Shown: one piece after another, positions 26,621 through 36,300 of the stretch
Layout: each line of letters begins with the position of its first letter
Numbering within the stretch: position 1 is the stretch's first letter
Assembly (NCBI GenBank): GCA_963669155.1
Contig: OZ022588.1
Span: forward strand, 3,845,584 to 3,909,583
Origin: Arbacia lixula
Taxonomy: Eukaryota; Echinodermata; Echinoidea; Arbacioida; Arbaciidae
Direction of reading: 5' to 3'
DNA: 64,000 bases
Program-made: the position numbers and the translations under genes
Notes under the pieces: model-generated
Database searches by the model: none
What the model saw: the letters and a program-made list of their open reading frames with translations, nothing else
Told to the model about the DNA's origin: nothing

Positions 26621-27219
26621 TATTATCTATTCCACACCACTCTCTTTCCTGCTTTTTTCCAATCTTTTGGTCTGGATATCTCCTCTTGATGTTTGTCTGA
26701 AGAAAAAAGCAAAAGAACTAACACAAAAGGGGAAGAAATAAAAGATATCTCACCAAGAGCACTGATGTATTTGACTTCTCCCTTTGCAAGCTTTGTGGTT
26801 GCAATCAGCGGGATCCATCCATTGGGGTAGATAGGAGGAAGGTTCCCCGTCCGTCTTCTCTTCCTGACCTCGTTCACAACGTCACTCTTCTTGATCCCGT
26901 CTGGCAAGACATACCCAACATCGCCAAGCTTAATAACATGGTCAAGTGGCACAAGGAATAGTCCGTATAGGTACCGAAGGACGTAGCACACAACAGCGAA
27001 AATTGAGATGGTGAGAAGGGTCTGAGCAGCGATGAAATTTGTGACGTTCGTGGCGATCATTTGCAGCCATTCTCCCAGGGGGACGTTCATGACCTTCAGG
27101 TTGTCTTTCAGGAGCGAGAGAGTTGGGGTGTCACTGGCCAACGCAAAGGCCAGACCAATCCCCAGGATAAGCACAAGACCGGGGAAAACTTTCGAGAGAC
27201 AGAAGTTGAACCGAGCCAT
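7819..27219 (-). CDS. nvd: Neverland/DAF-36-type cholesterol 7-desaturase (Rieske oxygenase), complete, 7 exons
   Basis: Reconstructed from seven exons: 26754-27219, 17093-17284, 16240-16424, 10014-10108, 9140-9287, 8322-8495, 7819-7983. All introns are GT..AG with agreeing phases; the CDS is 1425 nt, 474 residues plus TGA. Seen: hydrophobic segments at about residues 11-29 and 63-91 (membrane anchor); a Rieske 2Fe-2S site, C176-x-H178 and C196-x2-H199; a mononuclear-iron motif N286-x2-D289-x2-H292-x4-H297; and a Trp/Gly-rich stretch after it ([11 protein letters not shown]). Known for the family: members in insects, nematodes and deuterostomes convert cholesterol to 7-dehydrocholesterol, the first step toward ecdysteroids or dafachronic acids in ecdysozoans; length is usually about 430-480 residues. 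Inferred: a microsomal enzyme with the same reaction. The ATG at 27219 is chosen because it opens the frame just before the first hydrophobic segment; a further upstream exon cannot be excluded. No frameshift or missing ligand residue is seen. Confidence 0.93.
8322..8495 (-). CDS. nvd: nvd exon 6
   Basis: Encodes residues 363-420 in phase 0 at both ends. It starts [16 protein letters not shown] and ends FLYAEYIQ. The acceptor is ctgtcag at 8496 and the donor is GTAAGA at 8321. Confidence 0.93.
9140..9287 (-). CDS. nvd: nvd exon 5
   Basis: Completes Lys313 and encodes residues 314-362: Trp-rich [11 protein letters not shown], then [17 protein letters not shown]. The acceptor ccatcag lies next to a long C run and CCTCC repeats; the donor is GTAAGT at 9139. 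The frame is open across all 49 codons. Confidence 0.93.
9297..9630. repeat. Purine-rich GGAG/GGGA repeat with 18-nt G run
   Basis: A G run at 9299-9316 is followed by degenerate GGAGGGA repeats. On the transcribed (minus) strand it is a C/T tract feeding the acceptor of nvd exon 5. Confidence 0.93.
9863..9962. repeat. GT microsatellite
   Basis: (GT)n with interruptions. On the nvd pre-mRNA it reads as a CA repeat lying about 50-150 nt downstream of the exon 4 donor. Confidence 0.95.
10014..10108 (-). CDS. nvd: nvd exon 4 (mononuclear iron site)
   Basis: Encodes residues 282-312 plus two bases of Lys313. It opens [16 protein letters not shown], which holds the N-x2-D-x2-H-x4-H catalytic iron motif. 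The acceptor gtttag is fed by about 330 nt of CTCCT-type repeat on the transcribed strand; the donor is GTGAGT at 10013. Confidence 0.94.
10112..10440. repeat. GAGAG pentanucleotide satellite
   Basis: A long run of AGGAG/GAGAG units, about 330 bp, ending 4 nt from the nvd exon 4 acceptor AG. More degenerate purine-rich sequence continues to about 10670. Long Ser/Leu and Glu/Arg frames here are artefacts. Confidence 0.96.
12140..12284. mobile_element. Family A MITE, internally deleted copy 3
   Basis: Left end AGGAAAAGTCCTCCC.. and right end GGACTATCCCT with the familiar TCAATAAAAG and GAAGGTTTGA blocks. Only 145 bp; the central part is missing. Confidence 0.75.
13912..14233. mobile_element. 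Fold-back element family C, copy 1
   Basis: The left arm has TTCTTAAGCTAC..CGACTTTACG..CTGGTGACCC; the right arm has the complement and ends AGCTTGGTGAAACACCCCC. A related copy is at 18720-19046. No coding content. Confidence 0.75.
15545..15784. repeat. Fold-back element, about 115-bp arms
   Basis: The left arm (GAGGTGCATGGACACAACCC, GTCTGTTAACAACTA, TCCCATCC) is repeated as its complement on the right, with almost no loop (about 15661). It lies in nvd intron 3. Confidence 0.85.
16240..16424 (-). CDS. nvd: nvd exon 3
   Basis: Encodes residues 221-281, including [10 protein letters not shown] and the REPSWFPED stretch linking the Rieske and catalytic domains. The acceptor is tgcaag (phase 1 in) and the donor is GTAAGG at 16239 (phase 0 out). 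Confidence 0.93.
16541..16640. mobile_element. Fold-back element family D, copy 1
   Basis: TATCAATCGTAACTC and the CAATTGCAACTCTTTACGAG..GGGCTCTG end match copies at 19046-19198, 33826-33970 and part of 54925-54980. Confidence 0.55.
17093..17284 (-). CDS. nvd: nvd exon 2 (Rieske 2Fe-2S domain)
   Basis: Encodes residues 157-219 with split codons at both ends. It contains [10 protein letters not shown] and CLTCPFHGW, the complete CxH / Cx2H iron-sulfur ligands with 17 residues between. The acceptor is ccaacag at 17285 and the donor is GTAAGT at 17092-17087. A degenerate tandem copy of its 5' edge lies just upstream (17365-17510). Confidence 0.95.
17245..17510. repeat. Tandem duplication including the nvd exon 2 edge
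   Basis: A unit of about 117 bp covers the exon 2 5' edge, its acceptor and the adjacent intron (ATGGGCTACTTTT motifs). The second copy has GGTTTGCAGTGTACCC in place of the exon, an acceptor changed from cag to ctg, and an in-frame stop after 18 codons. Confidence 0.8.
18720..19046. mobile_element. Fold-back element family C, copy 2
   Basis: Begins GGGGTGTTTCACCAAGCT and ends AGCTTGGTGAAACACCCC. The arms also share TCGTAAGCTA / TCGTAGCTTA and TGGTGACCCC / GGGATCACCA. It is the best-preserved copy of the family. Confidence 0.85.
19046..19198. mobile_element. Fold-back element family D, copy 2
   Basis: Joined directly to family C copy 2. ATTTGCGATTGATTGCAAC on the left pairs with TCAATTACAACTCG..GATTGGGCCC on the right. 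Confidence 0.6.
19221..19345. repeat. Inverted repeat, about 45-bp arms
   Basis: TTTTCAATTGTTGTAACTTA.. and TACCATTAATGGTAACTAC recur as the complement at 19297-19342, around a 28-nt centre. Confidence 0.85.
20624..20935. repeat. Minisatellite of about 71-79 bp units, each a hairpin
   Basis: Four units start TTAACCCCATCAGTACCAT and end GGTACTGAGAGGG; the fourth is degenerate. Each unit starts and ends with complementary GTACC/GGTAC segments. Similar single hairpins occur near 3256-3327. Confidence 0.85.
21530..21975. repeat. Two-copy tandem duplication
   Basis: GACATTTAACAGCTAAATTA..CTCCAGGCCCC and GCATCTGAAGCTTTATAACT..TTGACC occur at about 21543-21735 and 21826-21968, the second shortened in the middle. 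Confidence 0.8.
21976..22043. repeat. CAT/ATC trinucleotide repeat
   Basis: (CATCAT)n with CAC interruptions. Confidence 0.95.
22354..22442. repeat. Compound TG/AG/TG microsatellite
   Basis: (TG)n, then (AG)n at 22382-22406, then (TG)n to 22442. Confidence 0.96.
22740..22815. repeat. G-rich GGGGAGGGG tract
   Basis: Repeated G3-5 runs separated by A or T on the plus strand; a candidate G-quadruplex former. Confidence 0.7.
23001..23307. mobile_element. Hairpin MITE family B, copy 1 (near-perfect palindrome)
   Basis: TTAA at 22997-23000 and 23308-23311; ends AGGGCATATACTGTACTGGG and its complement. Arms of about 147 bp differ only in an A run and loop bases; the loop is about 12 nt (AATGATTAATT). 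It lies in nvd intron 1. Confidence 0.92.
23985..24117. mobile_element. Family A MITE, single right arm (copy 4)
   Basis: TTCATTAATATGCCTCTTTC..AACTTAATTTCAGGGGGAAC..CCCT followed by TTAA (24118-24121). No left arm is recognisable. Confidence 0.65.
25005..25150. repeat. Imperfect hairpin
   Basis: CTTTTCAGAGCAAAA (25016-25030) pairs with TTTTGCTCTGAAAAG (to 25142); AATTGGCAAC pairs with GTTGCCAATT nearer the centre. Confidence 0.75.
25540..26240. repeat. Purine-rich low-complexity region
   Basis: GAGGA/GGGAA-rich sequence without a clean period, in nvd intron 1; a pyrimidine tract on the transcribed strand. Confidence 0.8.
26455..26622. repeat. CT-rich microsatellite
   Basis: (CT)n at 26578-26616 preceded by CTCTGTCTGT variants; a C run lies at 26414-26426. 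Confidence 0.93.
26754..27219 (-). CDS. nvd: nvd exon 1 (start codon, membrane segments)
   Basis: Encodes residues 1-155 plus the first base of Gly156. It starts [10 protein letters not shown] and contains both hydrophobic segments, a basic patch (RKRRR at 119-123) and the family-typical NGWIPL and [11 protein letters not shown] stretches. The donor is g|GTGAGA at 26753-26752 (phase 1). Confidence 0.92.
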
Positions 27220-27960
27220 TTTGATGTCAAAATGTTTGCTTACTTTTTTATGTTGTTACACGTGTCTTGGACAGGAGACTTGGCGTGGAGTAAAGCTATG
27301 GTAATGCCAATGAAGCTGCAGGTATCTGACGTAAGGCTAGGCTGAACTAGGCTGAAGTAGGCTGAGTGTTATGAAGCTTGTGATCTGCACTGTCAATACA
27401 GCGTCTCAGTGCCGTAGCCGGTGGGGCTTGCTGCCTTGGCAACTCGGTCACGATCTCGGCGTATCCGTCGGGCGATATTCGGCTCTAATACACGATTTCA
27501 CTAACTGTCAGCTACTCCAAGTAGGCATAATAAGCAACATGAATACCACCAGCCGTAAGAATTGCTTCACTATTAAAATGAAGCTTCTTCTCGCCCAGAT
27601 ATCAGAGTCTACAACAACCACACACTCGAACTCGTTACCATCTCCACACAACACTCAAACGCTAGGCGTGGGACTGCACTTGAGTGTAGAGATATACCAG
27701 CGACCTCTTCTAGCTCAGACAAACACCTGCGGGCGAAGATAAGTAGGGGTTCCGCGCGAGTGAGACAGGACACTGACCGCACCGGCTATACAGATTAGAG
27801 GTGCTAGGTTTCAATCCGACAGGGCGCGCGTGCACGCTCGTTCCTGTTTACAAAAGAACCGTGGTCGGGTCGGGTCCATGGTAGAACACATGTGGTGACG
27901 ATATGACATCATCGACGACCCGAGTGTGTTTTCATGCACGTCCGCACGCGCACCAACACA
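27220..27960 (-). promoter_or_regulatory. Likely 5' UTR/promoter region of nvd
   Basis: This is the stretch immediately upstream of the nvd ATG. It is visibly richer in G+C and CpG (e.g. 27770-27960) than the AT-rich flanks. I see no clear TATA box or initiator and no reading frame that continues nvd. A promoter here is inferred from position only; an untranslated first exon further right is possible. Confidence 0.35.
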
Positions 27961-28404
27961 CAACAAAGCTCACAGTTCATGTCCTTGGGAGCTAGGCACC
28001 TACCGTCCCCCCCCCCCCCCCCCCCTCTTCTCCCTCCATCCCTCACCCCACCTTTATTGCTATTTTCGCACATGACCACACATATTTCCAATAATATCTA
28101 ATCCACCATGAACCGTTTACTGTCTGGTCATTAATTGTTTTTATTCGACGCATCAAAACCAGTCAGTTAATTAGTATCATTAACTTTATTAATCGATAGG
28201 CCTAGTTTATTATTCAGGCTTTGTCTTTCAGTTTGCCAACTGTGTTTTAGGGGAGCACTTCCTCACTTGTAACTGTTACAAATAAACAATATGATACGCA
28301 TGACATAAAAACACTATGATAAGCATGACATGTAAACATTGAAATATACCGTTTGATAGAATGATTACACAATAATATTCACATACAAAAGAAATAATGC
28401 TTAA

Positions 28405-28940
28405 GGTTACTAAATTAGACAAATAAGTTCCCACTTACCTATGTAAAATTATCCACTAAAAACAAATTTCACATTCGTTTGCCACAATAAAGTCTCATTT
28501 TGACGAAAATTTGAAAACACGCACGCCTCTAGTGACGTATGAGAAGTCAAAATGTCATAAATGCCAATAAATAAAATATTTTATTCACGCCATTCAAACA
28601 ATACGTTACCAATGGGAACCCCAAAGCTTGTCCAAGGTTTGTCTGAGTAGCAACAACTAATAGATTCAAAGTGCATTCCATCCATTGAATCTGAATGACA
28701 AGATACAGGTGAATGTAATAACGCGTTACTACGCTGTTAGGGGGAAAGTTGTGAATACATTACGAAAATGGTCTATTGTTGACTTCGTAAAATCTATGGA
28801 ATTTTGATTTCTCATACGTCACTGGAGGCGTGCGTTTTTTTTCCAATTTTCGTCAAAATGGGACTTTATTGCGGCAAACGAATGTGAAATGTAATTTTAC
28901 ATAGATGAGTGGGAACTTATTTTTCTAATTTAGTAACCCT
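28405..28940. mobile_element. Fold-back element family G
   Basis: TTAA at 28401-28404 and 28941-28944; left end GGTTACTAAATTAG, right end CTAATTTAGTAACCCT. Long arms include the CACGCACGCCTCTAGTGACG block. The centre is unique sequence. Same TTAA/AGGG-type ends as families A and B. Confidence 0.85.
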
Positions 28941-29446
28941 TTAATGGTAAGTTTTATGCAACGGGACCCAGTTCGTAGTTACACCATTATCGAATAAATA
29001 CTACCAGACTTGAGACTGGGATTTGTTCATGAAGCTGTGTAGGATGATGGGTGTAAAGACATTTTACAGTGTGCCCGGAACAAACAATAGAAACAGGTGC
29101 ACATGGTGGAATGTTATTTCACTACCTTCTCACCGCTGAATAGCTGTTGCCATAACTCCATGATGATAAGTTGAAATGTGGTCGATTATCTTATTAACTT
29201 CCATTTTACTCTGTGAGTAGTGCCATTGATCTGAGATCATTGTTTTACCAGCAACAATCTGCTCATGAGCAGATTGTAATAACGAACTGGCGTATTGTTA
29301 TTTTAAAAACTGCTCTAGTGGCCTTTGCAGGCAGGTGATATCTATACGGCGTGCCAGCGTGTCTTATTCAGTGGATCAGTGTGTAGCATTATCCCAATCA
29401 CTGAGCAAATTTAAAGACACTCAAATTCTAATTCTTTATCCTTTAA

Positions 29447-29940
29447 AGGGATCGTACACCCCAAAATTAAGTTGGTTGTAATCAAAGCAGAAATATGAAA
29501 GAAACATATTAGTGAAGGTTAGACGAAAATCTTTCAAAGGGTAAGAAAGTTATGACTTTTTGAAATTTCAATTTTGTCACGCCACGTTCGCGGTGCTCTC
29601 CCATTATGATTCCATGAATTGACATTTTTCCTGTTTTTTATACGGAATATTTTTTGCCATAGAGGTATGTGTTAAAAAAAAACGTGTTTCTAATGATTTA
29701 TTAATATACAGGTAAAAGGATGCATATCTTTTTTGAGAAAATGGGCATTTCCAAAAAAACAATTTGTACACAACATAATGGGACAGCACATTGCACGTGA
29801 TGTCATAAGATAATCATTGAAAAAGATCATAACTTTCTTATGCTTTGACGGATTTTCTTCAAACCTTCACTGAAATATGAGTTTTTTGTCATGTGTCTGC
29901 TGTTATTAAAATCAACTTCGTTTCAGGGTGAACTATCCCT
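29447..29940. mobile_element. Hairpin MITE family A, copy 5
   Basis: TTAA at 29443-29446 and 29941-29944; AGGGATCGTACACCCC.. and ..GGGTGAACTATCCCT; shares the GGTGCTCTCCCAT block. Confidence 0.88.
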
Positions 29941-30299
29941 TTAATACAGCGATGGATGTCCATTCCAAGTCTTGCTGCGATTAATCGCCATTCTTTATAA
30001 GGAGGGGTCTGTTTTGATTGATATAAAGTCCGGTGTCCTGAGCCGAAGTTAAACAGGTGTTTGAAAGTTGTCCTGTTCATGGTGTTATTTGAGGTAGGTT
30101 TATTTGTTTTTTTGTTAGTTATCTTTTTTTTGTAAAATCATGCCTATATTCATAGTCATGTGAACCATGTTGACTCCAATAATGCGCATTTATTCGTCTT
30201 TCATTTGCATAGAACTATATAAAATATCAATATACTTTTTTTTTAAGCTTTCTTGCCTTTATTCAGATGTTCTTAATTCATAATTATACAAAATGATTT

Positions 30300-30770
30300 A
30301 AAGAGGAACATGATTGTTCTTACAGTGTAAACATATTATATTGTCTCATACATTATAAGCACAAACTTTTTTTAAAAAAATATATTTTCCATAAGTATCC
30401 AAACTAATATTGTACATATTCAATCAATACAAATTGTGATACAATTCTGCAAATTGGCAGGAAAAAATATATTTTCCATATAAAAAGGAAAAGATGACTG
30501 TAATACTTCATATTAATCATTTTAAAAGGGAACAATTTTACAGTATAAACATATCTTCTATTCAAATTAATTGCTATTTAAATCAAACCGTCTGAATAAA
30601 GATTTTCTTTTATAAACAAAAAGTATAAGGTGAAGGTGCTACTTTATATCATAACCCATAATAAACCAACACAGCTCTAGGGTCATTTGGTACAGCGCCA
30701 TCTAGCGGTAAGGGATTGCAGAACAATTTGTGTCTAGTAATGTTTTGCTTGGTCAGCTCTCACCACACAC
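30300..30770. other. AT-rich intergenic sequence, nothing recognised
   Basis: Poly-A/T-rich; TATATTTTCCATA occurs twice (30382 and 30467). No gene signal. Confidence 0.5.
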
Positions 30771-30771
30771 A

Positions 30772-31012
30772 GTGACAGTGATGATGGTGACGATGGTTAA
30801 TGGTGATAATTATTATGCTGATGATAGTTACGATGATGAAGGTGATGATGGTAAATGGTCATGATGAGGACGGTGGTGATGGTGACGATGGCAATAGTAA
30901 TGATAATGAGGATAATGATGATGATGACAACGGTGATGATGATGATGACAATGATGACGATGATGATGATGATGATGATGATGCCAACGGTGATGGTGGT
31001 GATAATGATGAC

Positions 31013-31044
<32 letters not shown>

Positions 31045-31240
31045 CAACGGTGATGATGGTGATAATGATGACGATGATGATGATTATGATGATGACAACG
31101 GTGATGATGGTGATAATGATGACAATGATGACGATGATGATGATGATGATGACAATGATGACGATGATGACAACCGACGTGATGATTATGATGATGACAA
31201 CTGTACAGTGATGTTGATCATGATGATGATGCTGAGAACT
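30772..31240. repeat. GAT/GAC trinucleotide array with higher-order units
   Basis: GATGATGAC-type repeats; a longer unit (GACAACGGTGATGATGGTGA then TAATGATGAC) recurs. The long Asp/Asn-rich and Met/Ile-rich frames are by-products. Confidence 0.95.
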
Positions 31241-32725
31241 GTGCTGGTGATAATCAAAGGTTACACAAGTGGCATCTACTATGGACAAAAATGTCACTGC
31301 ATTCATCATTCATTCTTAAAAATTGAAATAGCCCCCCCCCCCCCCCCTCTCGGCGGCCAGTGGCTTTGATGAACAAATTTACCCCAGATATCGACCCCGT
31401 GTAGTGGCTGTTTCTATGGTACCCTAGACGCCGACAAGCTTTGAACTTTTCTCTCCCCATATAGACTTCTATTTGTGTGGGTTTTTTTCAAGCCTTAAAA
31501 AGGAATAAAAATAGTGAGCACAGTCATCATGAATTATTTCCAAACTAAAACTGTTGGGCAATGGTAAGGTGATCATGATTCACCTCTCGGATCAAATGTG
31601 AATCCGCCATTTGACTCGTGCTAATTGTGAACCGTCACCATGAACATCGGGCATTATGCGTGTATTAAGATTATTGACGATTGCTATTATTTATCGTAAC
31701 AAATGTTTGTGATATATAAACAATGCGTAATGCTATGTGAAACAGAGGGTAGAATAACAAGGTGTCTAGTCTTGTACATACCAGACCGTATATCTTACTT
31801 TGACTTAGAAATGTCGAACAATTCTCTCTCCCCTCCCCCCCCCCCCCACCCCCTGCCTATCATGCTTGTTTGTTTGTTAACTACGAATCAAACAGTACAT
31901 ATTTTCCATGATGATTTTTAAAAGTAGATTTTCATAAAAGTTCCAAAATAAAGGGATCTTATCAAATAGTGAAATATGACAAGTAAGCGTTTATATTTTT
32001 TTAATGAATTATTGGTCTAATTTCGTTTCTTGATCATGCCTACGGAGTCAGAATTCTCAAACACTTCAAAATAATCGGAAGCGCCTTTTTCTGTTCTATT
32101 CTCCAAACTGCCTTTATTCTTGTTATCGTATTTTGGAAGACCACCGTGGAAAATCAGGTGGAAGAGAACGAAATCAAAGTCAACATATTAAAGACTTAGC
32201 ATTCTTCTTGTTAAGCTCGGCTCGTTTGCTCTCGAACCGATCTCATTCTAAAATGCGTTCAGTGAAAGGCCTCAATACAATCTCGAGTCACTTTCTTTGA
32301 AAACGGGGAATGAAAATGATTTAAACGCGGATCGTATTAGATGGTTTGATGTAAACAACTCTGGGATGAGTGAAGTGATCTAATCCCTATGAACTAGATG
32401 GAGGAGAGAAGACGCTCACGGAAAATCACTAGATTTCAAAACAGTTTTAAAGTGTATTCCTAAAAGTTTGCTTAAAACATGTATGGAGAAAATGTGTTTT
32501 TTAAATGAGACGCAAAATATTAGAGCTCAAAATTAAAGATGACAATATGAATTGTATGCATATATCTACTTAGTCTCACAGTTGTTTTTTTAACGTATAA
32601 TTAATACCTTTGTGTACATACATGTTATTCATTTATTTATTTGAAATTACTGTTCACTGTAAACTGAATGAAATATGTCTCCGGACTTAAGTATTCAGCA
32701 TATGTAAATTTTGTTATTTAATTTT

Positions 32726-32858
32726 AGAGAGAGAGAGAGAGCGAGAGAGAGAGTGTGAGAGAGAAGGAACGAAAGATAGTGAGAGAGTAAGAAAATGAGA
32801 GAGGGGGATAGGGAGTGAGAAATAGTGAGAGAGAAAGAGAATGAGAGAGAATAATAGA

Positions 32859-32909
<51 letters not shown>

Positions 32910-32970
32910 GGAACGAGAGATAGAGGGAAAAGGGGGGTGGGAGGGGGGAGAGACATAGAGAGACAGACAA
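32726..32970. repeat. GA microsatellite
   Basis: (GA)n with interruptions, purest at 32862-32905. Confidence 0.95.
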
Positions 32971-33825
32971 ACCGTCAGACAGAAAATGAGAAAACAAACC
33001 CCTTTTTCATAAGCATTGTTACTTGTCATATTTTTGTCGCCATAGGGAGGGGGGGGGGGCGGGGAGTGGAAGGGAGAGGTTGTCATATGTATAAAATGTA
33101 CATATCATTTAGTGATGTCGGTGATCTCTGTTCAAAGAGTTTCAGGTGATTTTGGTTAAAAAAAAATTTTTCTCCACGTGCATGATAAACCATGGATTAT
33201 AGCAATCTGCTGTGCAGACAAGGTCGGCATATATGAGTGTTTGTCTGCTTTAGGTAAAATCTACATACATTTAAACAGAAGAAAAAACAAAACACACGCT
33301 TATTTCTATTCGAATTCAGATAGACTTAATTTTCGTTTTCAAAATAAGAAGTGTTTTAATATGAAAGCAAGTGTATGATTTCGTTGCTACAACAAACTTT
33401 GAATTAGCAGTGTGTGTGTGTTCATCCCATTAAAAGATCTAGGCGACAGATTTACCGTTTAGACTTCTATAACATTACAAAACAGAAATCACCGCCGAGA
33501 AATCGACATTGTTCTATAACGGCTTTCTTGTGATGCTGTCCAAAGCCACTTCTAAGTCGATCCATTCAACCTTTCCTCATTGAGACATGGGGCGATTAAG
33601 CTTCGGCGTATAGACTGGCTTTTAAACCGACCCAGATCGAGAGTAATGAAGCCACGAAACCATTGACTGCCAATCGATTTTTGTCTGCTAATTATGCTCT
33701 CTCGTAGATCTATGTCGTCGTATTAGAACATCGACATGAACTTAGGAGCCAAACTGTGAAAGCAAACTGACCAGCTTATTTCAAACGCCTGTTTAAGTAT
33801 TTGTGTGGGTTTCTTTTAGGAGGTC

Positions 33826-33970
33826 GGGGCTCCGTCTTATAAAGAATTGCGATTGTTCTGAATTGATCGCAAGTTCAATCCCTTATCTTCAATGTACACA
33901 GTTGTAATCGATATCAGTCGCAAGTGAAGTTGTGATCAATTACCAATCTGCAGAGTTCGAGGCCCAGTTT
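33826..33970. mobile_element. Fold-back element family D, copy 3
   Basis: GGGGCTCCGTCTTATAAAGA..TTGCGATTG on the left; TTGTGATCAATTACC..GAGTTCGAGGCCC on the right. Confidence 0.65.
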
Positions 33971-36300
33971 TCCATCAGTGAACTTACAATCGTGGTGTTT
34001 AAAGATAGTGTGACAGAAATAACATTTGGGGGTACTTTTTACAAAAATGATTTTTCAGCCTAAAATATAATAGTTTCAAACTATCCATATACGTTACATT
34101 AATCTCATTTGGATGACCATACAAAATAACCATGACAACCAGTTTGTCAAATGAATTATAAATAAGCCAAGATCATCGGAATCAGTGTGAAACCAGAACA
34201 ATCTTACATTTCTATCTTAAACATCATTATGATACAGTGTATAAAATTATGATCTTTATCATATCTAAATCATGTTTCGTTTCAAAAGGTACAAAATCCG
34301 AAAAACACTATTTTGGAGGGAATTACTAAAAATCCGAAATAATTTTGGTTTTACGCTGCATATTCTTGATCCAAGCTAACACGTCTATCATGTGTACCAA
34401 ATTTGAAATATGATTATAGATGAGTATTAAACAGTAATATAAGGAATAATCTTGATTTACTAGAAATCACCAGAAATGGCATCAATTCATTTTGGAATGA
34501 AGCTCTTCATTTACCACTTTCTTCCTTAAAAATTTTACGTATAAAACGTGATTAACGGTTTGTGCCTTTGTGTGCTGACAAAGGAGGATGTTAAATACTC
34601 GGTACTAAAAAGTGTCGTTTGAAAAGAATATGTTTCTGTAGTCTACTTTCTTGGATGTTATGTAATTGTACACCACTGAAATACGTTGTTGGATTGTTAT
34701 TTCGTTGTTGTGTTAGGCAATATATAACTGTATAGATTGCATACCGTTCAATTCAACAATTCAATTGATACAAACAAAGATATGAATAATTATAAATATC
34801 CAAAGATTTTTTGATATTGCTATTGATTTTGCGTGATAGAACACATCGTCTTTTAACGACTGAAGTTACAAATATATTATAATAATTAGATTTTCTTCTC
34901 CTTGTTATGCCTCAATTTCCCGCCCCACTTTACGCGCAGCTTGTTCAACGTTCCTTGGCTGTGTATTTGAATCCGGCACACGTAAACAGAACACGCTTAA
35001 TGTGTGTTAACAGCACAGCCCCATAAGCATTCCAGTATAGAAGCCTGCAAGTCCTTGCAGATACAAAAGTCTATATAAAATTAACCCATCGTTTGATTAA
35101 CGAAAGTCCCATTTTATATAGTGAACGATCTTAGAGTGGCGCAAGAAAGGCTATAAAAAGACTTAAAAGCAAATGAATAGGAGAAAATACGGGAGTGGAG
35201 CCGGAGGGGATAGGGTAGGGGAGGGTGGTTGCGAGACTGTGGGTTATTCATTCGAGGGGTTCTTATTCAAAAAATGTGGAATTTGTTTGGGGGATTACGT
35301 GGCTTAGATGAAAAGCGAGGCTGAGATAATGTGACTTCTATTTAGCCTGCATAGGACGCGCGTCTTTCTGAAGACTGCCGGGCCATTGTGAACGGCCCTA
35401 CAACAGATCGATGCGGATCAACGGGCCCTCAAACAATAACTCTCCCTTGGAAGGAGCGGAGTCGTTCACACCCAAAAGGTAATAACACAAGCTAGAAGTT
35501 TACCTCTTCACGCGCCGGATGAAATACCTCTCAATGGTATTTATCTGTATTAGTGATGACAAAATATACGCATGGCACAAAAAGAATTAAACAAAAACGA
35601 ATGTGGGACTCGAAATCAGGACAGAACGGCTCTTCGGTGATGATATGCTTGCTTACTTGCTTAAGGCGGCTTCTGTCGGAATCTCACATGGGTCCTCCAC
35701 GCATCCCTGTCCCCCATTAAAGTCGCCAGCTCGCTGGTGCTGGTGATATGTCCCACTGACATACCGCTTCTCCACATCCCTTTAACCCTTCCTGTGTTTA
35801 ATCAAATGCTGCTCAATGGGATTTTGTGTGCATTACTGGTAACAAAATACACATACAGCACTTAAAGACGTAATAAAAAAAGAGATTTTATGAGATACTT
35901 ATTATCATACACAAAATCGATCTGATCGAGTTTTCTACAACAAACCGAAATGGCGAGGGAGCAGTACATAATGGTCAGGGGGTTTGGGTATTTTAAAAAA
36001 GACAAAGAGGAAAAAGAAGGAAATCAATTAGATGGAAAAGAATATGAAAAAGAAGAGGAGGAAGAAACAAAGGAGACATCAGCTAACACAGACAAAATTT
36101 TGAAGAAAAAAAAGAAAATAGAATATGCTTAAAGCATTTCCTATGGACAACGGTTTACTTACCGTTAATACGTTATTACCCATGCTTTCATAACAACTAT
36201 CTTAGTATGACATCGTCCAAAACATCAAACGGACTACGGTATTTTGCATGATAATCGACCTTTACTGCACGATGCCTAAATAGGTACAACCTACCTCAAG
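33970..36300. other. Intergenic sequence, no gene recognised
   Basis: AT-rich, without an exon-like frame that I can support. A Lys/Glu-rich 60-codon frame at 35950-36132 is low-complexity. A 20-nt C run follows at 36301-36320. Confidence 0.45.

Noticed and set aside
30800..31369. Asp/Asn-rich 189-codon frame
   Set aside because: A product of the GAT/GAC repeat; the antisense and shifted frames are equally open.
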